NCBI GenBank assembly: GCA_947177085.1
Contig: CAMWTD010000044.1
Coordinates: 1-11,361, forward strand
Reading direction: 5' to 3'
Length of the DNA: 11,361 nt
DNA from: an uncultured Desulfovibrio sp.
GTDB taxonomy: Bacteria; Desulfobacterota; Desulfovibrionia; Desulfovibrionales; Desulfovibrionaceae
The translations under genes and the position numbers were made by a program. The notes beneath the pieces are model-generated. The model saw only the letters and a list, made by a program, of their open reading frames with translations. It was not told the origin of the DNA and searched no databases. Of this stretch, positions 1-7,065 are shown one piece after another; positions within the stretch are counted from its first letter, which is position 1; the number at the start of each line of letters is the position of its first letter.

Positions 1-559
1 GGGCAGCCGGGGCGGCCTCGGCGGGGGCGGCTGCCGCAGGCTCCTCCACCACCACTTCGGCCTCCACCTCGATGGGCGCGCCTTCATCGGCGGGCACTTC
101 CTCGACGGCCACTTCTTCCGCCACTTCCCCGGCGTCCTCCTCCGGGGCCGCTGGCTTCGCGCTTTCGCCCGCCATGATGGCGTCGATCTGGGCCATGATG
201 GACTCGGTCTCGACGTCGCCTTCGGAATTGGTGCTCTCAAGATTCTCGATCATCTGGCGCAGCGCATCGGTGGAGGCCAGGATGACGTCCATGATCTCGG
301 AAGTGACCTGCATACTGCCCTTGCGCAGCTCGTCAAGAATGTTTTCCGACTTGTGCGCAAGATGGTTGATGCGGTTGAGGCCAAGAAAACCGGACGCCCC
401 CTTGAGCGAATGCATGGGGCGGAAAATATCGTTCAGCAGGGCGAGATTGTCGGGAGCCTTCTCCAGTTCGAGGAGGTTGGGTTCGATGGTCTCAAGATGT
501 TCCTTGGCTTCCGCAATGAAGTCGGCAACGAGTTCCGGATCAAAGAAGTCTTGGCTCAT
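1..559 (-). CDS. cheA: Chemotaxis histidine kinase CheA, N-terminal part (cut by window edge)
   Basis: CheA autophosphorylates on a His of its P1 (HPt) domain and passes the phosphate to CheY and CheB. I translated the minus strand from the ATG at 557-559; 186 codons are visible and the frame is open to the left edge, so the kinase, dimerisation and CheW-like domains lie outside. Residues 1-105 look like the HPt domain, with the phospho-accepting His at about residue 50 in the motif MHSLKGASGFLGL. Residues from about 133 on are a Glu/Ala/Pro/Val-rich acidic linker, as is common between P1 and later domains. A GAGGA ribosome binding site lies about 8 nt before the ATG. It is the last visible gene of the operon, 65 nt after cheY. 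Another HPt protein cannot be excluded from this fragment, but the context makes CheA very likely. Confidence 0.9.
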   Translation of the reverse strand, partial: MSQDFFDPELVADFIAEAKEHLETIEPNLLELEKAPDNLALLNDIFRPMHSLKGASGFLGLNRINHLAHKSENILDELRKGSMQVTSEIMDVILASTDALRQMIENLESTNSEGDVETESIMAQIDAIMAGESAKPAAPEEDAGEVAEEVAVEEVPADEGAPIEVEAEVVVEEPAAAAPAEAAPAA

Positions 560-587
560 ACCCATTCCTCATCTGGCTAAAACGCAG

Positions 588-603
588 CCCCCGCTCCCGG
601 GGG
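588..603 (-). terminator. GC hairpin between cheY and cheA (possible attenuator)
   Basis: A perfect 6-bp stem (CCCCCG pairing with CGGGGG) closes a 4-nt loop in the 65-nt gap between the cheY stop and the cheA start. On the transcribed (minus) strand a run of four T follows 5 nt after the stem. This is weak for an intrinsic terminator, because the U-run is short and displaced. Partial attenuation or an mRNA processing/stability element that sets the CheY:CheA ratio is an inference. Confidence 0.35.
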
Positions 604-624
604 TGATACTGCTGGTCTTATCGG

Positions 625-990
625 CTAGCCAAGAAGCATCTTTATGTTCCGCACCATTTTTTCGGGCTGGGCCGGCTTGACCATATAGAGGTTGGCCCCG
701 AGGCTCATGCCCGTCTGGATGTCCTGCTCCTGGCCCTCCGTGGAAAGGACGATGATGGGGATGTCCTTGTAGGCGTCCTGCGTGCGCAGGGTCTTGATGA
801 AGGTGAAGCCGTCCATGCGCGGCATGTTGACGTCGGAGACGATGAGGTCCACGGGCTCAAGGCTGTAGAGCTTTTCGATGGCGTCCAGGCCGTCCTCGGC
901 CGTGGTCACCTTGAAGCCCTCGGTCTTGAGCACAAAGGCCACCAGGTTGCGAATGGTCTTTGAATCATCGACGACCATGATATGTTTCAT
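625..990 (-). CDS. cheY: Single-domain response regulator CheY
   Basis: A 121-residue receiver domain with no output domain, the size of classical CheY. It takes phosphate from CheA and, in the family, binds the flagellar switch or acts as a phosphate sink. Visible landmarks are the acidic pair D8-D9 in VVDDS, the phospho-acceptor D53 in IVSDVNMPRMDG, the Ser/Thr switch region at S83-T84 and the conserved K105 in VKPA. I chose the ATG at 988-990: the frame stays open upstream, but the extension has no receiver homology and MKHIMVVDDS is the normal family N-terminus. A CAGGTG sequence lies about 6 nt before this ATG. The gene is 115 nt after the cheW-like gene, an unusually long gap for this operon, and 65 nt before cheA. 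Whether it targets the flagellar motor cannot be told from sequence. Confidence 0.93.
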   Translation of the reverse strand: MKHIMVVDDSKTIRNLVAFVLKTEGFKVTTAEDGLDAIEKLYSLEPVDLIVSDVNMPRMDGFTFIKTLRTQDAYKDIPIIVLSTEGQEQDIQTGMSLGANLYMVKPAQPEKMVRNIKMLLG

Positions 991-1012
991 TTTGACACCT
1001 GTTCCCGAGTGT

Positions 1013-1031
1013 CGGGCTCCGCGAAAGCCCG
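1013..1031 (-). other. Hairpin in the cheW-cheY gap
   Basis: CGGGCT and AGCCCG form a 6-bp perfect stem around a 7-nt loop, 22 nt upstream of the cheY start. No U-run follows on the minus strand, so it is not a classical terminator. It may be an mRNA stability or processing element; that role is inferred. Confidence 0.3.
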
Positions 1032-1101
1032 GCATGAAGTGCGCTGAAGGAATGTGCGCCCGCGTGGCGACCTTCCTGCCCGAGTTTCCCGCATGGTTTT
1101 C

Positions 1102-1115
1102 CGCATCATGATGCG
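1102..1115. repeat. 14-bp perfect palindrome over the cheW stop codon
   Basis: CGCATCATGATGCG reads the same on both strands and contains the TGA stop of the cheW-like gene (complement of 1106-1108). It could be a protein-binding dyad or chance. Nothing else supports a function. Confidence 0.3.
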
Positions 1116-1747
1116 AGCAGGCGTTGCGTGATCATTTCCGGGGCGACGATGCCGCAGACATGATCGTCAAGGTCCACAACGCCGCAAAGAAAGTCCGCGC
1201 TTTCTCCCAACTTGGATTCGACGTTCCAGAGAATTTTTTCCTGCTCCACCATGTGCATGGTATGCACCCTGTCCACGATGAGGCCCAGTTGCAGCATGTC
1301 CGCGCCGCAGACGATGATGGAACTGCGCTCCGTATACTCGCCGCCCGTGAGCGTGAGCAGCCCGGCGAGCAGGATGAGCGGCGTCACCCGGCCGCGCAGG
1401 TTGATGACGCCCGCCACAAAGGAGGGCGCCATGGGCACCTTGACGAGCTCGATATGGCGCAAGACCTCCTGGATGCCGGCCACGGGCAGCAAAAAGAGCT
1501 GGTCCTGCACATAGAACGACACCATCTGGACGCGCGCCTCGCCCTGAAGCCGCTCGCGCAGGGTGGGGGCCAGGGCCTGTTTCTGCGCGGCCAGCTTCGT
1601 CCCCTCCGGGGAGAGGGCGGGAAGCCCCGCCAGCATGTCCGCGCCGACATATTTCTCCACAAATGCGCGCTCGGCCTCGTTGAGGCCGGGGCCTCCGCCG
1701 GGCGCGAGGTCAAGGGCGGAGAAATACTCCTCGGGCGTTTTTACCAT
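1106..1747 (-). CDS. cheW: CheW-domain coupling protein with N-terminal extension (possibly ParP-like)
   Basis: CheW proteins link chemoreceptors to CheA in the polar array. Of 213 residues, about 73-212 form the CheW fold, with the typical segment FVAGVINLRGRVTPLI (110-125), a following strand-rich half and the VDRV segment near 158-161. Residues 1-72 are an extra region not found in plain CheW (about 150-170 residues); it is mixed Glu/Ala/Leu with a PGGGPG stretch at 16-21. The ATG at 1745-1747 overlaps the stop of the upstream ParA-type gene (ATGGTAA, 7-nt overlap) and has AGGA about 5 nt upstream, so translation is probably coupled. This pairing resembles the ParC-ParP pair of polar flagellates, where ParP carries a CheW-like domain that binds CheA and the ATPase. 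The CheW domain is secure; a ParP-like role is inference, and this may simply be the cluster's CheW. Confidence 0.88.
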   Translation of the reverse strand: MVKTPEEYFSALDLAPGGGPGLNEAERAFVEKYVGADMLAGLPALSPEGTKLAAQKQALAPTLRERLQGEARVQMVSFYVQDQLFLLPVAGIQEVLRHIELVKVPMAPSFVAGVINLRGRVTPLILLAGLLTLTGGEYTERSSIIVCGADMLQLGLIVDRVHTMHMVEQEKILWNVESKLGESADFLCGVVDLDDHVCGIVAPEMITQRLLAS

Positions 1748-2523
1748 AAGTCCTGCACTTCCTGCGCCAGCCTCGAATAGCCGAGCGCCCCGCGGGAGCG
1801 GGCGTCAATATCGTAAATGGAGCAGCCGCGGGCGCTGGCCTCCCGAAAATGCGTGTCCACGCTGATGACCGTCTGAAAAACGGCTTCGCCCATCTTCTGC
1901 CGCATGAGCTCCAGAACCCGGGTGCACGCCTTGGCCCTCCTGTCATACATGGTCGGCACGGCCCGGTAGCGGATGGGCGCGGGCAGCACCTTGTTGAGGA
2001 TGTGCAGCGTGTCAAAGAGCAGTTTCAGCCCATGCAGCGCGAGAAAGTCGGTCTGGATGGGGATGATCAGCAAGTCCGCGGCCACCAGCGCGTTCACCAG
2101 CAGGATGCCCGCATGGGGCGGGCAGTCCAGGATGATGAAGTCATATTGCCCTTTCAGGCCCTCGAGGCTGCGCGCGAGCACGGCCCCCTTGGCGCGGCGT
2201 TCGCGGAAGTCCACCTCCAGTTCCGAAAGCCGGATATGGCCGGGGGCCACATCCATGCCCTGTAGGGCCCCGGGCCGGATAACGCGCGGCCAGAGCGCGG
2301 GCCACGCCGCCTCTTCGGCGAGGAAGACGTCATACAGGCTTTCCGACACATCCTCGGGGAAGATCCTTGCATGGAGCGTGGCGCAGGCATGGGGGTCCAG
2401 ATCCAGCAGGAGCACGCGCCTCCCCTCGCGCGCCAGAGCGCTTCCCAGTGTCACCGAAGTGGTGGTCTTGCCGACGCCTCCTTTCTGGTTGGCAATGCTC
2501 AGGACTTTCGCATTCACGCCCAT
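1741..2523 (-). CDS. ParA/MinD-type ATPase, ParC-like (chemotaxis array positioning)
   Basis: A 260-residue member of the ParA/Soj ATPase family. The deviant Walker A motif NQKGGVGKTTTS covers residues 12-23 (signature K14, P-loop K19). The second motif is DLDPHACAT (41-49) and the Walker B-like strand is IILDCPP (130-136). Several features match, from memory, the ParC ATPases that place chemotaxis arrays at poles rather than plasmid ParA: DPH instead of the usual DPQ, IPIQTDFLALHGL (154-166), VPTMYDRR (189-196), SVDTHFREAS (221-230) and the C-terminal DIDARSRG. It has no N-terminal DNA-binding domain and no ParB neighbour, and it sits between cheR and the CheW-like gene. The start is ambiguous: the ATG at 2521-2523 has almost no spacing from a GCGGA sequence, whereas a GTG at 2515-2517 would be well spaced. 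Confidence 0.9.
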   Translation of the reverse strand: MGVNAKVLSIANQKGGVGKTTTSVTLGSALAREGRRVLLLDLDPHACATLHARIFPEDVSESLYDVFLAEEAAWPALWPRVIRPGALQGMDVAPGHIRLSELEVDFRERRAKGAVLARSLEGLKGQYDFIILDCPPHAGILLVNALVAADLLIIPIQTDFLALHGLKLLFDTLHILNKVLPAPIRYRAVPTMYDRRAKACTRVLELMRQKMGEAVFQTVISVDTHFREASARGCSIYDIDARSRGALGYSRLAQEVQDLW

Positions 2524-2526
2524 TCC

Positions 2527-2559
2527 GCCGGCCGGCCCGCGCCCTGCCCGGGGCAGCGC
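2527..2559 (-). other. GC-rich self-complementary region before the parA-like start
   Basis: The 41-nt gap between cheR and the ParA-type gene holds a 10-bp palindrome GCCGGCCGGC (2527-2536), right against the start codon, and a CTGCC/GGCAG hairpin (2544-2556, 3-nt loop). Folding here could partly hide the ribosome binding site and lower translation of the ATPase; this is inferred. No U-run makes a terminator unlikely. Confidence 0.3.
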
Positions 2560-2564
2560 ACGGG

Positions 2565-3914
2565 TCAGCTAATTTTTCTGTAAAGGATGGTCCCCTTGTG
2601 GTGCTCAAGCTGGAAGGCGCGGCTGATGTTGTGCAGCGATTCCGAATGGCCGATGAGCAGCACGCCCTTGGGCTGGAGATTGTCATAAAAGGCGTTGATG
2701 ACCTTGCGCTTCATGTCGTCGTCAAAATAGATGATGACGTTGCGGCAAAAGACGATCTGCGACTTTTCCACCCGCTTGAGCTGTTCCTTGTCGCTCAGGT
2801 TGATCTGCCCGAAGGAGACCAGGCGCTTGAGCGCAGCATCCAGCTTGTAGACATTTCCATCCTTGTGGAAGTACCTGTCCACCATTTCCTTGGGCGTGGT
2901 GCGCAGGGCATACTCGTTGTAGATGCCCCGCCGCGCCGCCGCGAGCACGGCTTCCGAAAGGTCGTTGGCCGTGATCTTGATGTCCCAGTTGCCGATGTCG
3001 TTTTTCAACGTCTCGTGCAGGATGATGGCGAGAGTATAGGGCTCCTCGCCAGTGGAGCAGCCGGCGGACCAGATGCGCAGCTTTTTCTGCCCGCTCTTGC
3101 GGGCCTGGTCGAGCGCCTCGGCGAGCACCACCCGCTGAAAGACTTCGAGCTGCGGCGGATTGCGGAAAAAGCTCGTCTCATTGGTGGTGACCACCTCAAA
3201 GAGCTTGTTCAGCTCCTGTTTGCGGCTCGCGTCAAAGCGCAGGAAGTTGTAATACTCGTTATAGCTCTTGAGGTTCAGTTCCTTGATGCGGTTGGAGAGC
3301 CGGTTTTCCACCAGGTACTTGCGGTTCTCGGCGATGAAGATGCCGCACTGCTGGTAGATGAAGTCCCGAAGCAGGAGGAACTCCTCGTCGCTGATCTGCA
3401 AGTCCTTGCGGAAAGGCGAAGCGGCCCGGGGGGCCTGCGCGTCCGTCTTGCTGCGGAAGGCGCTGGCGGGTGAGGGCGTGGGCTCGCCCCCGGTGTTGGT
3501 GCGCAGGGAAACGGGCCTGGCCGCCGCGGTGGCGGGCCGTGGCGCGGCTGTTTGCGTTGCCGGGGGGGCGTTGCGCGTCAGCGTCGAAAAGCGCGAGGCC
3601 GGACGCTCGGCGGTGGGGGGCGTCGTCTGTGCTCCCGTGCGCAACGAGGAGAAGGGCCGCTGCGCCGCCGCGGCCTGTCCCGCCGCCCCGAAGGGCGACT
3701 GTGCGCGATCGGTGGCGAAGGGGCGCTGCGTGGCGTCCTTGCCCGCTGCGCCCGCGGCAAACGCGGATGTGGGACGCGGCTTGTAAAGGGAGGTGGGCTT
3801 GTCCGCATCCGTGCCGCGGGCCGCCGCCGTAGCGCCCGCGCTGGTGGCCGGGCGCTGGGCCGCGTCGCCTGTCTTGAAGAACGAAGGCTTGTCTTGCGAA
3901 GGAGAGGTCGCCAT
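2565..3914 (-). CDS. cheR: Chemoreceptor glutamate methyltransferase CheR with long N-terminal low-complexity tail
   Basis: CheR transfers methyl groups from S-adenosylmethionine to receptor glutamates for adaptation. The catalytic part spans about residues 173-449 and shows a helical N-domain, TTNETSFFRNPPQLEVF (243-259), the SAM-binding IWSAGCSTGEEPYTLA (281-296), ITANDLSEAVL (314-324), FCRNVIIYFD (389-398) and LIGHSES (420-426). Typical CheR is about 270-290 residues; this one has 449. Residues 1-172 form an Ala/Pro/Thr/Arg-rich, probably disordered tail with about ten short motifs of the form Arg/Lys/Ser-Pro followed by Phe, Leu or Tyr (for example RPTSAF, QRPFAT, QSPFGA, RPASRF, SPASAF, ASPFRK). 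The ATG at 3912-3914 follows the HEAT gene stop by 2 nt, with AGGAG about 7 nt upstream, so coupling is likely. The enzyme identity is secure; the role of the tail is unknown. Confidence 0.95.
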   Translation of the reverse strand: MATSPSQDKPSFFKTGDAAQRPATSAGATAAARGTDADKPTSLYKPRPTSAFAAGAAGKDATQRPFATDRAQSPFGAAGQAAAAQRPFSSLRTGAQTTPPTAERPASRFSTLTRNAPPATQTAAPRPATAAARPVSLRTNTGGEPTPSPASAFRSKTDAQAPRAASPFRKDLQISDEEFLLLRDFIYQQCGIFIAENRKYLVENRLSNRIKELNLKSYNEYYNFLRFDASRKQELNKLFEVVTTNETSFFRNPPQLEVFQRVVLAEALDQARKSGQKKLRIWSAGCSTGEEPYTLAIILHETLKNDIGNWDIKITANDLSEAVLAAARRGIYNEYALRTTPKEMVDRYFHKDGNVYKLDAALKRLVSFGQINLSDKEQLKRVEKSQIVFCRNVIIYFDDDMKRKVINAFYDNLQPKGVLLIGHSESLHNISRAFQLEHHKGTILYRKIS

Positions 3915-3916
3915 AG

Positions 3917-5854
3917 CTACTCCTGTTCGGCCTGGATGGCGGCCACGGCGTCAGCCGCCGCGTGCTGGATTTCCGGGTCTTCGTGGTCGGTCATGCCCAA
4001 AAGGACGCCGAAGGCGACATTGCCGCCAATGCGGCCCAGGGCCTCGATGATGCGCAATACGACCATGGGTTCGGCGTGTTCAAGCATCCCCGCAAGCGTG
4101 GGCACGGCCTCATGGTTCTTGTTGACGCCCAGGGCCTCGATGGCGCGGATGCGCACCCAGTCGTTCTCGTCGCGCAGGGCCGTGACAAGGTGGGGCATGA
4201 CCGCGGGCGTGCCAATCTGGCCGAGCAGGTCCACAAGGGCAAGGCGCACATCCTTGTCCTCGTCAAAGAGGCGCGGCAAAAGGCGCGGCAGGTAGCGCTC
4301 GGCGGCGCTGCCCATGTTCAGGAATGCCTCCACGGCCACCCGCCGGATGGACGGGTCCGCGTCTTCCAGGGCGTCGCTGATTTCGGCGATATTTTCGGTG
4401 ACGCTGTAGCGGCCGAGGGCATAGACGGCCATCATGCGCTGCATGACGTCGTCGCTGTGGGCGCGCTTCCTGAAACGCTCGTTGAGCATGGGGCTGTGCA
4501 GGTTGATGCAGGCCTCCAGGGCCATTTCCTTCACGTCCACATAGCGGTGGTCGAGCTGCGCGAAGACGACGTCCTCCACATCCGGGCAGGAATGCTGGTT
4601 GCCGAAAAAGGCCAGCGCGCTCTTGAGCACCTCGGCGTCCTTGCATTCATCCATGACCGAGAGGAAGAAGGGCACGTCGTCGCAAGTGCCCATCTGCGCC
4701 ACTTCGGCCACCGCGGCGCGCTGGAGCTCACGGCCGACGCGCCAGAAGAGGTTCTTGAACTCCTCGAGGGGGCTCTTGTCGTCCATGAGCTGGCAGGCTT
4801 CCATGGCGATGGTGATATTGGTCTCGTCCTCGCTGCGCAGGGCGTCGCGCACGACCTCGTTGTAGCCGATGGCGGCGAGCGCGCGGATGGCGGCCTCGTA
4901 GAGCTCGGCCTGGCGCTCGGGATCGATGGCGCGGGCGAGGGTGAGGATGTCGTTGCTCGCCTCGCTCGTGCCGATGGAGCTCAGGCCCTGAAGCGCGGCG
5001 ATCTGGATTTCCTCGTCATTGTCGGTGAGGGCGTCCAGAAGGTATTCCCGCAGGCGCTCCTGCGACTTGGGCGCGAGCAGGGTGAGCGAGCGGCCCTTGA
5101 GGATCTGGACGATGGCCTTGACGATCTTGTGCCTGAGGATGTCGCTGACGTTTTCCAGCGCATTGAAGAGCATGGGCACGGTCTTGATGTCGCCGAGCTC
5201 GCCCAGGGCGTCCACGATGGCCGCGCTCACGAGCACCGAGGAAAGCGGCAGGAGCTTGATGAGCGCGCTGATGGCCGCCGGGTCGTTGATCTTGGCGAGC
5301 GCCTCCACCACCGCGAACTGCACCCATTCCTCGTCGTGCATGGCCTGGCAGAGATTGTTCACCGACTCGGGATAGGCGAGGTTGCCGAGGCTCACGGCGG
5401 CCTGGTAGCGCACATTGACTTCCGGGTCCTTGAGCAGCGCCTCCCCGAGCAGCAGGGCCGACTGGTGGCTGCGACAATAGCCGAGGATGTCGGTGATGAA
5501 GATGCGCTGGTCCGCGTCGTCGCCGCGCAAATAGGGCTGCATGGCGTCGATGGCGTCCACGCCTATCTCGCGCAGGATGTCCATGGCCACGTTGCGCACC
5601 GGGGCCTCGTCGCTCGCGAGCAGCGGGAGGAGGGCCGCGACGGCCTGGGGCCCCCGGATCTTGCGCAGGCCGTATTCCGCCGCCTCCTGCACGCCGATGT
5701 TGCCGCTCTTGATCCGCTCGCAGAGGTAGGGGATGGCCTCTTTGAGGGCCAGGTCTCCCGCGCCGAAGGCCGCGCTGCGGGCTGCGTCGTTGTCGCCGGA
5801 CTTCAGGGCATCAAGGATGTCCGGCGCGCTGGCTTGAGGAGTTTCCATGCTCAT
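3917..5854 (-). CDS. HEAT-repeat solenoid protein in chemotaxis operon, function unknown
   Basis: A 645-residue protein made almost wholly of HEAT/PBS-lyase-type repeats of roughly 30 residues, I estimate 18-20 copies. Clear examples are 71-98 (AVAALLPLLA...ILREIG), 551-576 (AVMPHLVTAL...IEALG) and 583-609 (AVPTLAGMLE...IEALGRI). It has no signal peptide, membrane segment or catalytic motif, so it should be a cytoplasmic binding scaffold; the surface is acidic. I chose the ATG at 5852-5854 (MSMETPQ), with GAGAAG about 8 nt upstream. The open frame extends 40 codons further but into the cheB end, with Trp/Arg/Pro-rich shadow sequence. A second ATG lies at 5846-5848. It is 22 nt after cheB and 2 nt before cheR, between the two adaptation enzymes, which suggests it binds one of them, the receptors or the array. 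That role is inference. Confidence 0.9.
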   Translation of the reverse strand: MSMETPQASAPDILDALKSGDNDAARSAAFGAGDLALKEAIPYLCERIKSGNIGVQEAAEYGLRKIRGPQAVAALLPLLASDEAPVRNVAMDILREIGVDAIDAMQPYLRGDDADQRIFITDILGYCRSHQSALLLGEALLKDPEVNVRYQAAVSLGNLAYPESVNNLCQAMHDEEWVQFAVVEALAKINDPAAISALIKLLPLSSVLVSAAIVDALGELGDIKTVPMLFNALENVSDILRHKIVKAIVQILKGRSLTLLAPKSQERLREYLLDALTDNDEEIQIAALQGLSSIGTSEASNDILTLARAIDPERQAELYEAAIRALAAIGYNEVVRDALRSEDETNITIAMEACQLMDDKSPLEEFKNLFWRVGRELQRAAVAEVAQMGTCDDVPFFLSVMDECKDAEVLKSALAFFGNQHSCPDVEDVVFAQLDHRYVDVKEMALEACINLHSPMLNERFRKRAHSDDVMQRMMAVYALGRYSVTENIAEISDALEDADPSIRRVAVEAFLNMGSAAERYLPRLLPRLFDEDKDVRLALVDLLGQIGTPAVMPHLVTALRDENDWVRIRAIEALGVNKNHEAVPTLAGMLEHAEPMVVLRIIEALGRIGGNVAFGVLLGMTDHEDPEIQHAAADAVAAIQAEQE

Positions 5855-5876
5855 GGTGTCTTCTCGTTTGGGAAGG

Positions 5877-6974
5877 TCAGCCTTTGACCGTTGCGATGAT
5901 GGCGCTGGCGATCTCGTCAGCGTCCAGGACCAGGTTGGCGAGGTTGGCGTCCACCACTGCCTTGGGCATTCCATAGACCACGCAGGAGGCTTCGTTCTGC
6001 GCGATGAGGCAGCCGCCCTTTTCGCGCAGCACGCGCGCGCCGTCCACGCCGTCCGAGCCCATGCCCGTCAGCATGACGCCCAGGGTGCGCCTGCCCATGA
6101 CATTGCCCGCGGTCTCCATCAGCACGTTGACCGTGGGCTTGTAGAGGGCGCTTTTGGGCTCCCGCGTGACGGACACCTCGGGGAGAGGACCGCGCTGGCG
6201 CACGCCGATATGCATGCCGCCCGGGCAGACATAGGCATGGCCATTCCTGAGCTTGTCCCCGTCAACGGCCTCGGAAACGGAAATCTGGCTCACGCTGTTG
6301 AGCCGCTGGGCAAAGGGCCCGGTGAAGGTGGCCGGCATGTGCTGCGCGATGAGGATGCACGCGGGAAGCGAGGCCGGAAGCGCGGCGAGGATCTTCTGGA
6401 CGACGGGCGGCCCCCCCGTGGAAACCCCGATGACCACGAGGTCGCGCGGGCCCTTGCAGGCGGAGGCCGCGCCGATGTGGGCGGTGCTGGCCGGGGCGCT
6501 GATGCGGGCAGCCGTATGCGCGGCGGAGCTTGCGGGGGCTGCGCCCTGGGGCGCGGCATGGTGGTGATATTTGAGGCGGATGATGCTCTTGCGGCGGGCC
6601 AGGGCCTTGACCTTGCGCCTGAGGTCTTCGGCGAAGGCGTCCTTGTCGTTGCTCTGCGTCTTGGGGATAAAATCCTGCGCGCCGTATTCCATGGCCTTGA
6701 GGGTGCTCACCGCCCCCTCTTCGGTGAGGGAGCTCACCATGATGACCGGCAGGGGATTGGTCTTCATGAGCTTCTTGAGCGTTTCGAGGCCGTTTAAGCG
6801 CGGCATCTCCACGTCAAGGGTGATCACGTCCACGTCGAGCTTTTCGGCTTTTTCCAGCGCGTCCACCCCGTCGCGCGCCGTGTCCACCACCTTGATCTCC
6901 GGGTCCTGCTCCAACATGGAAACGAGGGCGTGGCGCATAAAGGTCGAATCATCAACCACAAGAACACGGATCAT
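5877..6974 (-). CDS. cheB: Chemotaxis response regulator protein-glutamate methylesterase CheB
   Basis: CheB removes methyl groups from receptors (and deamidates glutamines in many species) when phosphorylated by CheA. The 365 residues, of usual length, contain a receiver domain (1-120; D8-D9, phospho-site D54 in TLDVEMPRLNG, K105), a linker (about 136-176) rich in His, Ala and Ser, and the methylesterase domain (178-365). The catalytic triad is visible as S185 in GVSTGG, H212 in QHMP and D308 in GMGSDG. I chose the ATG at 6972-6974 because MIRVLVVDDS is the family start. The open frame continues upstream through the promoter into the antisense of a tRNA gene, which is an artefact. A GTG 12 nt upstream is possible. 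It is the first gene of the operon, about 45 nt after the predicted transcription start. Confidence 0.96.
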   Translation of the reverse strand: MIRVLVVDDSTFMRHALVSMLEQDPEIKVVDTARDGVDALEKAEKLDVDVITLDVEMPRLNGLETLKKLMKTNPLPVIMVSSLTEEGAVSTLKAMEYGAQDFIPKTQSNDKDAFAEDLRRKVKALARRKSIIRLKYHHHAAPQGAAPASSAAHTAARISAPASTAHIGAASACKGPRDLVVIGVSTGGPPVVQKILAALPASLPACILIAQHMPATFTGPFAQRLNSVSQISVSEAVDGDKLRNGHAYVCPGGMHIGVRQRGPLPEVSVTREPKSALYKPTVNVLMETAGNVMGRRTLGVMLTGMGSDGVDGARVLREKGGCLIAQNEASCVVYGMPKAVVDANLANLVLDADEIASAIIATVKG

Positions 6975-7025
6975 GAAAACATCCACTCCACATGAAGGTC
7001 TTGTCTGTTCCGCGATGTTTCCGGC

Positions 7026-7054
7026 ATAGTACGCCACGGGCGGCCGTTTGACAA
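7026..7054 (-). promoter_or_regulatory. Predicted sigma70-type promoter of the che operon
   Basis: On the minus strand TTGTCA (7054-7049), a 17-nt spacer and TACTAT (7031-7026) match the -35 and -10 consensus well. The expected start near 7018-7020 leaves a leader of about 45 nt before cheB. No sigma28 or sigma54 motif with correct spacing was found here by eye. This is a pattern match, not a mapped start. Confidence 0.6.
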
Positions 7055-7065
7055 ACAAAAAAAAC

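Noticed and set aside
72..556. Plus-strand Ser/Ala-rich frame at the left end
   Set aside because: The minus strand encodes the CheA HPt domain with its His motif; the plus frame has no recognisable domain.
1741..2523. ParA-type ATPase as evidence of a plasmid or integrated partition locus
   Set aside because: No parB, no iterated parS-like sites and no replication gene are present. The gene lies inside a che operon and overlaps the CheW gene.
2367..3473. 368-codon plus-strand frame opposite cheR and the parA-like gene
   Set aside because: Same codon-register artefact; it even spans two real genes and their gap.
3962..5887. 641-codon open frame on the plus strand opposite the HEAT-repeat gene
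   Set aside because: It is in exact codon register with the minus-strand gene. Stops there would need TTA, CTA or TCA codons in the real gene, which this G/C-ending codon use avoids. The product is His/Asp/Val/Gly-rich without domains, whereas the minus frame gives clear HEAT repeats.
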